Shown piece after piece: positions 8,606-17,449 of a stretch of DNA of 51,521 bases. Source of the stretch: Bradyrhizobium sp. NAS96.2 (GTDB lineage: Bacteria; Pseudomonadota; Alphaproteobacteria; Rhizobiales; Xanthobacteraceae). The notes under the pieces were generated by a model. It saw only the letters and a list, made by a program, of their open reading frames with translations. It ran no database searches and was not told the DNA's origin. The stretch is taken from positions 1-51,521 of the forward strand of contig NZ_LGHK01000032.1 in the NCBI RefSeq assembly GCF_001908235.1, given 5' to 3'. Positions within the stretch are counted from its first letter, which is position 1; every line of letters starts with the position of its first letter. The translations under genes were made by a program, and so were the position numbers.

Positions 8606-9393
8606 ACGCTCCTGTCGCCAATAGCCTGTCCTACATCACCAAAGTACCGGCACCAGACGCGATCAATCTCGCGCTGGGACGGCCGCTGATGATGCCCCGC
8701 GTGAGCTTCGTCGTCCCGACGCTCAATGAAGCGAAGAACCTCCCCTGGCTGCTGCCGCGCATCCCGACATGGGCGCATGAAGTCATCATCGTGGACGGGC
8801 GTTCGACGGACGACACGGTTGCCGTGGCGCGCGGCCTGCGCGAGGACGTGAAGGTCGTGATGGAGCCGCGCCGCGGCAAGGGCGCCGCGCTGCAGGCCGG
8901 ATTCCGGGCCGCCACCGGCGATATCATCGTCATGATCGACGCCGATGGCTCGATGGTGCCGGAGGAAGCGATCGTCTTTGTCGGCGCGCTGATCGCCGGC
9001 GCCGATCTGGTCAAGGGCTCGCGCTTCCTCCAGGGCGCGGGGACCGACGACATGTCGACGTTCCGGATGCTGGGCAATTGGGGCCTCACCATGATGGTGC
9101 GCATGCTCTATGGCGGCTCGTTCTCCGACCTGTGCTACGGATATATGGCGTTCTGGACCAAGCACGTCCCCACCCTCAACTGCGACTGCGACGGCTTCGA
9201 GATCGAGACCCTCATCAACGTGCGGGCGCTGAAGAACGAGCTGAACATCGTCGAAGTCGCAAGCTTCGAGGCTCCGCGCATCAGCGGCTTGAGCAATCTG
9301 CGCGCCATTCCCGACGGCTGGCGCGTCCTCAAGACGATCCTGCGCGAAAAGGTGCGTTCTCCGGTCTCGCTCGTCGCCTATGGTTATCCATAG
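8602..9393 (+). CDS. Family 2 glycosyltransferase (DPM1/DPG-synthase type)
   Basis: The 263-residue protein has SFVVPTLNEAKNLPWLL at 35-51, IIVDGRSTDDT at 62-72 and the metal-binding DAD at 113-115 (VMIDADGSMVPE). GKGAALQAGF is typical of dolichyl-phosphate-mannose or undecaprenyl-phosphate-sugar synthases. No C-terminal membrane anchor is apparent. It may charge the lipid carrier that supplies the GT-C-like membrane protein encoded two genes downstream. Start ATG overlaps the upstream stop (ATGA). Confidence 0.9.
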   Translation: MNAPVANSLSYITKVPAPDAINLALGRPLMMPRVSFVVPTLNEAKNLPWLLPRIPTWAHEVIIVDGRSTDDTVAVARGLREDVKVVMEPRRGKGAALQAGFRAATGDIIVMIDADGSMVPEEAIVFVGALIAGADLVKGSRFLQGAGTDDMSTFRMLGNWGLTMMVRMLYGGSFSDLCYGYMAFWTKHVPTLNCDCDGFEIETLINVRALKNELNIVEVASFEAPRISGLSNLRAIPDGWRVLKTILREKVRSPVSLVAYGYP

Positions 9394-9439
9394 CCGGTAC
9401 GAGCGGGACGCAAGTCCACGATGACGGTGGGTGAGCCGC

Positions 9440-10594
9440 ATGCGTATCCTGATGGTTGCCGCCCGCTGCTACCCCTTCGTCGGCGGTATCGAAACCCACA
9501 TCCAGGAGGTGGGTCCCCGCCTTGTCGCGCGCGGCCACTCGGTCGACGTGCTCACGACCGATCCGTCGGGAAAATTGCCGGCCGAGGAGAACGTCCGCGG
9601 CATGTGCGTACGGCGCGTGCCGGCCTGGCCGAGAGAACTGGATCTCTATGTCGCACCACAGGTCTACACGGCGATCCGGCGCGGCACATGGGATCTGATC
9701 CATTTCCAAGGTTACAGCACTTTCGTGGTGCCCATCGGACTGCTTGCGGCCGTCCGCACCAAAGCCCCGTTCGTCCTGACCTTCCATAGCGGCGGGCATT
9801 CCTCGCGGCTGCGGAATGCCGTGCGCGGCACCCAGCGCGCACTGCTCCGGCCGCTGCTGGCGAAGGCGGCGCGGCTGATCGGCGTCTCCGAATTCGAGGC
9901 CAGCTTCTTCAGCACGAAGATGGACATCCCTCGGGAGCGGTTTGTGGTCATCCCGAATGGCGCCGCGATGCCGAGCGCCAGCCCCGGCGTCAAGGTCGAC
10001 CCTTGCCTGATCGTCTCGAGCGGCAGGCTGGAGCGTTACAAGGGCCATCACCGCCTGATAGCGGCGATGCCGGGCTTGAGCCGCAGGATGCCGAATGCGC
10101 GCCTGCACATCGTCGGAACGGGGCCTTACGAGGGCGAACTGCGCCGTCTCGTCAGCGCGCTTGGTCTTGACCATCGGGTCACCATTGCGGGCATCCCGGG
10201 ATCCGAGCGGCAGAGAATGGCCGACCTGCTGGCGAGCGCCGGCCTGTTCGTGCTGCTGAGCGACTACGAGGCCCACCCCGTCGCCGTGATGGAAGCGCTG
10301 TCGCTGCGCCGGCCGGTCCTCGTCAGCGACACGTCGGGACTGCGGGAGCTCGCAACCAACGGCCTGTGCCGCGCGCTTCCGCGTGACGCGGGTCCGGACG
10401 AGATCGCCGCCGCCATCGCCGCAGAGCTCGAGGCGCAGCGAGAAATCCCCGATCTGGCATTGCCGGATTGGGACGCCTGCGCAGAGGCGCTGAGTGACGT
10501 TTATCGTGATGTGGCGGGCAACCCGTCGACGGTCAGTATCCCGCGCGACGACGCAGCGGGCTTGCGATCCGCCATGAGGGCACGCGGCGGATGA
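9440..10594 (+). CDS. Family 4 glycosyltransferase (GT-B fold)
   Basis: I start at the ATG at 9440 (384 residues), where the family's usual MRILMVAARCYPFVGGIETH begins; a GTG at 9431 is in frame. The C-terminal half has the donor-binding site, with the EX7E pair at Glu277 and Glu285 within YEAHPVAVMEAL. VSSGRLERYKGHHRLIAAM marks the start of the second Rossmann domain. It is a retaining cytoplasmic enzyme. Its stop overlaps the next start by 4 nt. The sugar transferred is not predictable. Confidence 0.93.
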   Translation: MRILMVAARCYPFVGGIETHIQEVGPRLVARGHSVDVLTTDPSGKLPAEENVRGMCVRRVPAWPRELDLYVAPQVYTAIRRGTWDLIHFQGYSTFVVPIGLLAAVRTKAPFVLTFHSGGHSSRLRNAVRGTQRALLRPLLAKAARLIGVSEFEASFFSTKMDIPRERFVVIPNGAAMPSASPGVKVDPCLIVSSGRLERYKGHHRLIAAMPGLSRRMPNARLHIVGTGPYEGELRRLVSALGLDHRVTIAGIPGSERQRMADLLASAGLFVLLSDYEAHPVAVMEALSLRRPVLVSDTSGLRELATNGLCRALPRDAGPDEIAAAIAAELEAQREIPDLALPDWDACAEALSDVYRDVAGNPSTVSIPRDDAAGLRSAMRARGG

Positions 10595-12561
10595 TACGGG
10601 CCTATTTCAACGCTGAAACCGCGATCGCGCCGGCGCGAGCCTGGATGCATTCCATCCTTGGCATTATCGGCCCTGACCTGCGCGGTGGCGACACCGAGAC
10701 CGCGCCGGATTCCGCGAACTCGAATTGGATTGCGGCGCTGTGCCTGGTCGTCGCCGCGGCCCTGCTGCTGGTTGCGGCCGGACAGGGAGCCGGTCGTCGC
10801 GGCGATGACGTGGCGCAGCTGCTGTTCTGGTCCGGTACCCTGCTGGTGGTCGTTCCGGCCAGCCTTCGCATCGCTTGGCCGAATGTGGCCCGGGGCGAGC
10901 GTCTCTTCCTCCTGGTTCTCCTTGCCGACGCCCTGTTCCTCCACAAGACCATGTATTCGCCCACGGGCTTCGCGCACCATGACGAATACCTGCATTGGAT
11001 CGCGGCTGAAGATCTTACGACCGCCCGCCGGCTCTTTCTGTCCAATCCGCTCTTGCCGATCGCTTCGGTGTATCCCGCGCTCGAGATCGTGACGACGGCA
11101 ATCACGAATCTCACCGGCTTGCCCATTTTTGCGACTGCGACCCTCCTGTTGGCAGTCCTGAAAGGCACCCTCATCACCGCCCTGTTTCTGTTCTACGAGA
11201 GGATCACGGGGTCTCCACGCATCGCGGCCATCGCCTGCCTGACCTACATGGGTTGCTCGACCTTCGTGGTGTTCGAGTCGATCTTCTCCTACGAGAGCAT
11301 CGCCTTCGTGCTGTGCATCTTGATTGTCGCGGTCGAGGCTGCATCGAGGGATCTCGTCGGGCGATCAAGATCGAGCGCGCTCATTCTGATCGCACTGCTC
11401 GTGGCGAGCCTTGCGGTCGCACATCACCTTACGGCAGCCTTTGTCGCCTTCTACCTTGGCATGCTGGCGGCCTTGGAGGCCTCGCGGCAGGATGTCTCAC
11501 TCCGGGTCCAGGCGAGGATCGCCATGGGCGCCACCGCGGTACTTGCCATCGTCATCCCGCTGGTATGGGTGCTGGCGCACGGCAATCCTTTCACAGGTTA
11601 CGTCGGCCCCGTGGTCGAAACCGGGTTCAAGGCACTGCTGGCGAAGCTCACGGGCACAAGCACCCCGCAATCAGAACACGTCAGCCCGCCGTCCCAGCCC
11701 ATCTTGCTGCGCCTGACCACCTTGCTCGCTATCCTGCTCACTTCTGTCGGGCTGGCGACGGGCTTCTTTCGATCGCTGGCCATGACAGCACCGGCCAACC
11801 TGCGGTCAGGCTGGCGTCCGATTCAGGCCATCCTCAAACGACGCTGGCGCGACAGCCGCGTCGTGCTGCTCACCTTGCTGGCTTGCGGCTTTCCTATCTC
11901 GGTTGCATTCCGCCTGACCGTGAACGGGTGGCAAATCGGCAACCGGATGGGAACGTTCGTGTTCATCGGCGTCGGATTGGTCTTTGCAGTCGGTATCGTC
12001 CATTTCTGGCAGGGCCGCGCGGCACGCGGATGGCGCCGGATCGTACCGCCCGCAGCGATCTCGGTCATCGTCATGGGCGGGGTCACGGCGGGTTCAATCG
12101 AACCGATCCGTGGACCTTACAAGGTGTCGTCGGATGCGCAGTCCATCGAGCGCATGGGAATCGAGACGTCGCTCTGGACCAAGGAATGGCTTGGGCCAGG
12201 CAATCGCTTCACCAGCGATCGGGTCAATCGTCTGCTGCTTGCCGGCTACGGCCGGCAGGACGTGAGAAACAAGATCAACCCAGCCATCTACGCTGCTCGC
12301 GTGTTCAGGCGCGACAAACTCGGATCAGACGATTTCTACGCTCTCGCCAGGAGCGACCTTGATTTCCTGATGGTGGATCTCCGTCTGACCACCGCGCCGC
12401 CAGTCCTTGGTTTCTACTTCGAGCCATGGGAACCGCAACAAGGAACGCAGCTCACGGCCGACGAACTGCTGAAGTTCAATGACGTCAAAGGTGTCTCCCG
12501 CACTTTCGACAACGGCTATCTCATCATCTATGACTTGAGAGGACTGCATGGCGAGCCCTAG
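10591..12561 (+). CDS. Polytopic membrane protein, GT-C glycosyltransferase-like
   Basis: The 656-residue protein has about ten or more hydrophobic segments over residues 45-500 and a soluble C-terminal tail of about 150 residues. The first long loop contains GFAHHDEYLHW (127-136). An acidic pair (Asp131, Glu132) in that position is the hallmark of GT-C enzymes that use polyprenyl-phosphate sugars. It could alternatively be a Wzy-like polymerase. It is coupled upstream to a GT4 gene and overlaps the DUF1616-like gene by 14 nt, suggesting a two-protein membrane unit. No specific family can be named. Confidence 0.65.
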   Translation: MIRAYFNAETAIAPARAWMHSILGIIGPDLRGGDTETAPDSANSNWIAALCLVVAAALLLVAAGQGAGRRGDDVAQLLFWSGTLLVVVPASLRIAWPNVARGERLFLLVLLADALFLHKTMYSPTGFAHHDEYLHWIAAEDLTTARRLFLSNPLLPIASVYPALEIVTTAITNLTGLPIFATATLLLAVLKGTLITALFLFYERITGSPRIAAIACLTYMGCSTFVVFESIFSYESIAFVLCILIVAVEAASRDLVGRSRSSALILIALLVASLAVAHHLTAAFVAFYLGMLAALEASRQDVSLRVQARIAMGATAVLAIVIPLVWVLAHGNPFTGYVGPVVETGFKALLAKLTGTSTPQSEHVSPPSQPILLRLTTLLAILLTSVGLATGFFRSLAMTAPANLRSGWRPIQAILKRRWRDSRVVLLTLLACGFPISVAFRLTVNGWQIGNRMGTFVFIGVGLVFAVGIVHFWQGRAARGWRRIVPPAAISVIVMGGVTAGSIEPIRGPYKVSSDAQSIERMGIETSLWTKEWLGPGNRFTSDRVNRLLLAGYGRQDVRNKINPAIYAARVFRRDKLGSDDFYALARSDLDFLMVDLRLTTAPPVLGFYFEPWEPQQGTQLTADELLKFNDVKGVSRTFDNGYLIIYDLRGLHGEP

Positions 12562-13306
12562 CAAGCGGGACTTGCTCGGCGCCTGCCTGTGGGCAGGAGC
12601 GACCGTGGCTGCGGTTGCAGCCAGCGACAGCATGCTCCTGCGGGTCATCCTGGGCGTGCCCATGGCCCTCCTTATCTCCGGCCATGTGGTGTTGCGCGCG
12701 ATCGGCGTAAGGACCGCGTCGCTGACGGAACACCTCGTCTGTTCGATTGGCGCGAGCTTCGCTGTCACCATCGCCGGAGGCTTTGTGCTGGATGCCATGG
12801 GATTGCTCGTGCCGCTTGGCTGGGCATTCTGGTACCTGGCGGCGACAACAGCCGCGATGCTGCTCGCTCCCGGCGACGGCAACGCCTCAATCCCCAGAGC
12901 CTGGCCGGGTCCGCTGCGAATGCAGCGCTGGCAGGGCGCGGCGGTCGCGTTGGCGATGCTCGTGACGACGGGAGCTTACGCGCTCGCGATCCACGATCAG
13001 GCGGTCGAGCGGCAGTTCAACTACACCGAATTCTGGATGCTGCCGCCGGCCAAGGGCGATCCGGGCCAACTCGTCATTGGCGTACGCAGCGCAGAAGCCC
13101 AAGCTCGGGAATACGACCTGGAAGTCACCCTCGAGGGGAAACCGATCGCGATCATCCGCTCGCTGACGATTGCGCCAGGCGACACCTGGGTGCGGAAGGT
13201 CCCTGTGCCCATCCTGGCGGTCCAGCAGAAGGCCGAGGCGCGGCTCTATCGGCCGGCCGACGACAAGCTCTATCGCAGGGTCTCGGCGCTGGTGCCGGGT
13301 AGCTGA
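12548..13306 (+). CDS. DUF1616-like membrane protein
   Basis: This 252-residue protein has four to five hydrophobic segments in its first 160 residues, then an extracytoplasmic beta-rich part. FNYTEFWMLPP, LVIGVRSAEAQAREYDLEV and DTWVRKVPVPI fit the DUF1616 pattern, in which a membrane region precedes a domain resembling a substituted Ig-like fold. DUF1616 is best known next to archaeal and bacterial surface-glycan genes, and its function is undefined. The 14-nt overlap with the GT-C-like gene implies the two are made together. The start is an ATG with only a weak ribosome site, consistent with coupling. Confidence 0.65.
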   Translation: MASPSKRDLLGACLWAGATVAAVAASDSMLLRVILGVPMALLISGHVVLRAIGVRTASLTEHLVCSIGASFAVTIAGGFVLDAMGLLVPLGWAFWYLAATTAAMLLAPGDGNASIPRAWPGPLRMQRWQGAAVALAMLVTTGAYALAIHDQAVERQFNYTEFWMLPPAKGDPGQLVIGVRSAEAQAREYDLEVTLEGKPIAIIRSLTIAPGDTWVRKVPVPILAVQQKAEARLYRPADDKLYRRVSALVPGS

Positions 13307-13320
13307 GGGGAGGCTCGGCG

Positions 13321-14598
13321 ATGCGCATCTTGCTGCTGTCCCAGTTCTATCCCCCGGTGATCGGAGGTGAGGAACGCCATGTCCGCAATCTCGGCGCCGC
13401 GCTGGCGCAGCGCGGCCATGACGTAAGCGTTGGGACATTGATGCGGCAGGGATCACCGGAGACCGAACTGGACGGCGCGGTCCGGGTCCATCGATTGCGC
13501 GGCACGCTGCAGCGCCTGACGGGACTCCACGCCGATCCCGAGCGTCGGCACGCACCGCCCTTCCCGGATCCCGAACTGGCGCTCGGCCTGAAGCGGCTGA
13601 TCGATCGCGAGAAACCGGATGTCGTCCACGCCCATAACTGGATCTATGCCTCCTTGCTGCCGCTCAGGGCGCTGACCGGAGCCCGCTTCGTGGTCACGCT
13701 GCACGATTATGGCCTGGTGTGCGCCAAGAAGAATCTCATGCATCTCGGAGCCCAGCTGTGCAGCGGACCGGCGCCGGCGAAGTGCCTGCCATGCGCGGCC
13801 CGGCACTATGGCGCAGCAAAGGCGACCGTGACCACCGTCGGCAACTGGGCGTCGAGCTTCGCTGCCCGACGCATCGTGGACCGCTTCATCGCCGTGAGCC
13901 ACGCCGTGGCAGATCACACCGGGCTCACCCACGGCACCGCGCCATATGAGGTGATCCCCAACTTCGTGCCCGACGATGTCGAGCTGCCCGGTCCGGAGGA
14001 CTCCTGCCTGCGCGAGTTGCCTGAGGAGGGCTTCATCCTGTTCGTCGGCGACATGATGCGTCTCAAGGGCATCGACGTCCTTCTGAAGGCCTATGCCGGA
14101 CTGAACCGGCCGCCGCCGCTTGTCCTGATCGGACGCCGCCTCGCCGATACGCCAGCCGAATTCCCGCAGAACGTCCGCACCTTCAGCGCATGGCCGCACT
14201 CCGCCATCATGCATGCCTGGCGGCGATCCCTGTTCGGCGTGCTGCCATCGACCGGCCCGGAGGCGTGCGCCACCGTCATCATGGAGGCGATGGCGTGCGG
14301 CAAGGCCGTCGTCGCAACCGATATCGGCGGCATGCCCGATCTGGTCGATCACGGCGAGACAGGATTTCTCGTACCGCCCGGCGACGCGCCGGCGCTGGCC
14401 GACGCGATGCAGGCGCTGCTGGATGATCGCGCCTTGCTGGCGCGCCTCGGGGCGGCAAGCCAGGCCCGGGTGGGACGCCTGAAGGCCGGAACCGTCGTGT
14501 CGCGGATCGAACAGGTCTACCGGGATGTCCTGCACGCGGCGCCCGCTGATGTCGCAATGACCGCATATCGGGACTCGGGAGAGCCATCATGCCGATAG
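13321..14598 (+). CDS. Family 4 glycosyltransferase
   Basis: The 425-residue GT-B enzyme starts with MRILLLSQFYPPVIGGEERH and is preceded by a strong GAGGGGAGG site seven bases before the ATG. The EX7E pair is Glu314/Glu322 (PEACATVIMEAM), followed by GIGG-like TDIGGMPDLV. A Cys-rich loop (CSGPAPAKCLPCAARHYG) in the N-terminal domain occurs in many GT4 enzymes of this subgroup. Its 3' end overlaps the flippase gene by 10 nt, so sugar transfer and export are co-expressed. Confidence 0.93.
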   Translation: MRILLLSQFYPPVIGGEERHVRNLGAALAQRGHDVSVGTLMRQGSPETELDGAVRVHRLRGTLQRLTGLHADPERRHAPPFPDPELALGLKRLIDREKPDVVHAHNWIYASLLPLRALTGARFVVTLHDYGLVCAKKNLMHLGAQLCSGPAPAKCLPCAARHYGAAKATVTTVGNWASSFAARRIVDRFIAVSHAVADHTGLTHGTAPYEVIPNFVPDDVELPGPEDSCLRELPEEGFILFVGDMMRLKGIDVLLKAYAGLNRPPPLVLIGRRLADTPAEFPQNVRTFSAWPHSAIMHAWRRSLFGVLPSTGPEACATVIMEAMACGKAVVATDIGGMPDLVDHGETGFLVPPGDAPALADAMQALLDDRALLARLGAASQARVGRLKAGTVVSRIEQVYRDVLHAAPADVAMTAYRDSGEPSCR

Positions 14599-15923
14599 AC
14601 TTCGCCCGGATGGCCATCACGCGGCTGCGTCAGGCGCTGCAAAAGAGCGCCGCCCTGATCATGAATTCCGGCGCGCTGGCGACCGGAACGGTGGCGACGG
14701 CCGGCCTTGGCTTTGCCTATTGGTGGCTCGCAGCCCGGCTGCTTGCGCCTGATGTGATGGGGGTTGCTTCCGGTCTGTTGTCCATGATGAGCCTCGTGAC
14801 CCTGTTCGGCGAGTGCGGGCTCGCGACCCTGCTCACGGGCGAACTGGTTCGGCATCCCGGCAAGGAGCCCGGGCTCGTCGGGGCAGCAGCTTCGCTTGGC
14901 GTTGCGCTGTCGGTCAGTCTGGCCTTGTTGTTTGTCGTCGGGCAGACGTTCCTGATGGGGTCGACCGGGTCGATCGATGATTGGTTCGGGGGATTGGCCT
15001 TCATCGTCGGCTGCGGCCTGAACAATCTCACCGTCCTGGGCGATCAGGCATTCGTCGGCATTCTCCGCAGCAGCAGCAAGATGATCCGCCTGGTGCTGTT
15101 CTCAATCTTCAAACTGATGCTGCTTGCTGGTGTGACCGCCCTCGGCTTCACCTCCGCTACTGCGCTTCTCTGGACCTGGGTGGCCGGATTGCTGGCGTCC
15201 TGGATCGGGGTCGATCTCCTGACCAAAGGAGGCGCGCGCCGCCTCATCGGTACCCCCGATTTCAAACTGCTCCACGCGCATCGTCGCCGCGTCTTCGGGC
15301 ATTACGCACTCGACGTCGCATTGCTGGCGCCGGCCCTTGCCATGCCCTATCTCGTGCTGGTGCTGCTGTCGCCGACCACCAATGCCGCGTTTGTGGCAGT
15401 ATGGATGCTGGTCTCCGTCGCAGCCCTGATTCCATCGGCCATGGCGATGGTGCTTTTTCCCGTCGTCAGGGCAAGCCCGAAGCAATCGAGGCACAACATC
15501 CTCGTGTCGCTCACGGTATCCCTGCTGTTCTCGCTGGTGTGCGGCGTCTTCATCTTCACCTATTCGCAGCAGATCCTGGCAGTCTTCAATCCGGCCTATC
15601 CCGGGATCGCCGGTTCAAGCCTGCGCCTGCTCGGATTCAGCCTGCTTGGATCAACCCTGAAATTCCATGCCTGCGCGCTCGCGCGGCTGACGGACAGGAT
15701 GCGCAACGCAGCGCCCTGGTTTGCGCTCGGCGGGCTATTGGAGCTCTGCTTTGCCGCCCTCGGAGCGCATCTCGGTGGACTTCAGGGCCTGGTCCTGGGC
15801 TGGACGCTCGCCGTCAGCATCGAGGGCGCCTGCGCGGCGCTCTGGTTGATGTCGGCTACGAAGCTGGTTGCCGGCGCCGATCCCGTGCTCCAGGGCTCGA
15901 CCTCATCGCCGTTCCAAACCTGA
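14589..15923 (+). CDS. Wzx-type polysaccharide flippase
   Basis: The 444-residue protein has about twelve hydrophobic segments over its whole length, as in the MOP superfamily. The N-terminal part (ALATGTVATAGLGFAYWWLAA) and the paired RLLGFSLLGSTLKF region are typical of the polysaccharide_synt family. It should flip the undecaprenol-linked repeat unit to the periplasm. It is the last gene of the rightward operon and ends 42 bp from the convergent FemAB-like gene. Confidence 0.88.
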   Translation: MPIDFARMAITRLRQALQKSAALIMNSGALATGTVATAGLGFAYWWLAARLLAPDVMGVASGLLSMMSLVTLFGECGLATLLTGELVRHPGKEPGLVGAAASLGVALSVSLALLFVVGQTFLMGSTGSIDDWFGGLAFIVGCGLNNLTVLGDQAFVGILRSSSKMIRLVLFSIFKLMLLAGVTALGFTSATALLWTWVAGLLASWIGVDLLTKGGARRLIGTPDFKLLHAHRRRVFGHYALDVALLAPALAMPYLVLVLLSPTTNAAFVAVWMLVSVAALIPSAMAMVLFPVVRASPKQSRHNILVSLTVSLLFSLVCGVFIFTYSQQILAVFNPAYPGIAGSSLRLLGFSLLGSTLKFHACALARLTDRMRNAAPWFALGGLLELCFAALGAHLGGLQGLVLGWTLAVSIEGACAALWLMSATKLVAGADPVLQGSTSSPFQT

Positions 15924-15957
15924 GAAAATCCCGCTCTTGAGACACGCTGCTTCCGGC

Positions 15958-15986
15958 GAGGCCGTTCATGGCCGTTGAACGGCCTC
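15958..15986. terminator. Possible bidirectional terminator between convergent genes
   Basis: A perfect 10-bp inverted repeat (GAGGCCGTTC and GAACGGCCTC, 9-nt loop) spans the stop codon of the leftward FemAB-like gene and lies 35 bp after the flippase stop. Neither side has a strong T run, so it may be a weak or factor-assisted terminator. Confidence 0.45.
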
Positions 15987-17246
15987 GGTCGAGCAGCCAT
16001 CGTCATTTGCGGTCGAGACCGGCGCTGTCGGCCCGCTCGTTTGCCTTCGCAGAAACCGTCCCAGAACCTGCCTGGCGCGCCGAAGCCGCTCCTCGATGCG
16101 GCGCTCCAGGGTATCGGCGCCCAGCACGATCCACGTCATCGCGTGCTCGGCATTGGCAAGCTGGGACTTGTGCCGGGCAAAGCCCGCCAGGAAATCGTAG
16201 CCGCGCTCCCCGCGCGACATGCTGTCCTCGATCGACAGCACATGGCTGACCAGGCCGGGCTTCAGCCGGCCGTCCGGCTCATAGAGAAAGCCGCTCTGAT
16301 AATTCAGGACATGACCCTCGTGCACGAAATTGTACAACACGCCAATCGTCTGCCCGGCGACCAGCGTCCGTGACATGCGGATGGCGCCGCTGGGAATTCC
16401 GCGTGCAATCAGATCTTCATGAAACGGACGGAAGCCCGGGTTGACGAAGGAGCCCTTGGATCCCCAGCGCGATTGATGAAAGCCGGCCAGCACGTCGAAC
16501 GCGGCAAGCGCCTCCGATGTCGTCTCCATGACTTGAAACTCGACAGCGCCCCGTTCGGCGTACAGCCTCATGGCACGATTGATCGCTTGCCGGGTGCTGC
16601 GGCCTAACGAGGCCCGGTAACTCCCGCTCTTGGCCCCGCTTTTGGCACCGATCTTGGTGAAGTCGACCCACCGCGCAACGTCGGCCTCCCGCACATCGGT
16701 CAGGAGCCCGCTCCTATCCGCCACGCCTGTAGCTGTGGCCTCGAGATCCGGATCAATTCCAGACAGGACAAGCTCGTCGGACGCGCTCAAGCTGTGCGCC
16801 AGGGCGTCGAGAGATGCGGCCATGACGGGCGCCGCCAGACCCCGCTCGGCAAGGATGCCGTTATACTCGATGAACAGTCGGTCGAAGCGCGCGTCTCCGG
16901 TTTCGCCGAGCAGCCAGCGCGCCCGGCCATGCGCTCCGAGGCTCCATACAGTCCGCCGGCAGACGATCGCCAGTCCGACGGTCCGACCGGACGTCTGCGC
17001 GATCAGGACATGCGGATGGGCACCGCGCGGGAGATGGTCGAGCCACGTGCCGACCCAGAGCCAGGACAGATAGAATGAATGCGTCGCGCGCGCTTCGAGC
17101 TCCCTCCAGCAGGTTTCGAGTTTCGCAATGTCCTGCAATGGCTCGATGCGGACGTCGATGGGCGCATCGTGGCGCCTGGCTTGCTCGATCGAAGCCGCGC
17201 GATCGGGTTCCGGTTCGATGACCGAGACGACGTGACCAGCTGCCAT
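15966..17246 (-). CDS. FemAB/CelD-like GNAT acyltransferase
   Basis: The product is 426 residues from the ATG at 17246 (AGGA seven bases upstream). HSFYLSWLWVGTWLDHL at 56-72 and the later GVLYNFVHEGHVLNYQSGF and DFLAGFARHKSQLA blocks are those of the CelD/FemAB double-GNAT proteins found in exopolysaccharide and cellulose clusters. A basic stretch SLGRSTRQAINRAMRLY precedes the second GNAT half. It has no signal peptide. The C-terminal 40 residues are Arg-rich and low in complexity. It follows the ExoF-like gene on the same strand and is a second relative of the protein at 4235-5368, so the polymer may carry two acyl-type substituents. Confidence 0.8.
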   Translation of the reverse strand: MAAGHVVSVIEPEPDRAASIEQARRHDAPIDVRIEPLQDIAKLETCWRELEARATHSFYLSWLWVGTWLDHLPRGAHPHVLIAQTSGRTVGLAIVCRRTVWSLGAHGRARWLLGETGDARFDRLFIEYNGILAERGLAAPVMAASLDALAHSLSASDELVLSGIDPDLEATATGVADRSGLLTDVREADVARWVDFTKIGAKSGAKSGSYRASLGRSTRQAINRAMRLYAERGAVEFQVMETTSEALAAFDVLAGFHQSRWGSKGSFVNPGFRPFHEDLIARGIPSGAIRMSRTLVAGQTIGVLYNFVHEGHVLNYQSGFLYEPDGRLKPGLVSHVLSIEDSMSRGERGYDFLAGFARHKSQLANAEHAMTWIVLGADTLERRIEERLRRARQVLGRFLRRQTSGPTAPVSTANDDGCSTEAVQRP

Positions 17247-17449
17247 ATGTCGATCCTGAAACTCCAGCGGCTATGGCGGCGATCCCGAAGCGCGGCCGGG
17301 ATGGTTCCCACGGCGAAATTTTCATCTTCCGGGTGCGGGATGTGAAGGCGTTATCCATGGCTACCCATGGCGGCGGGTTGCACCTCAATGGGGGTAGCTC
17401 TCCGGGATATCCGGCGGGCATTCCAGACGGCACGCCGTGCCGCCGGGCA
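17247..17449 (-). other. Leader region of the FemAB-like gene
   Basis: This 203-bp gap contains CTACCCCCATTG followed by AGGTGCAACC on the minus strand, faintly similar to the element at 5395-5428, and a CCATGG pair around 17356-17371. No gene is supported. It may hold a promoter. Confidence 0.35.

Noticed and set aside
17377..17401. Possible third copy of the hairpin motif (CTACCCCCATTG on the minus strand)
   Set aside because: The similarity is partial, the spacing to the GTTGCGC-like part differs and no matching stem forms.
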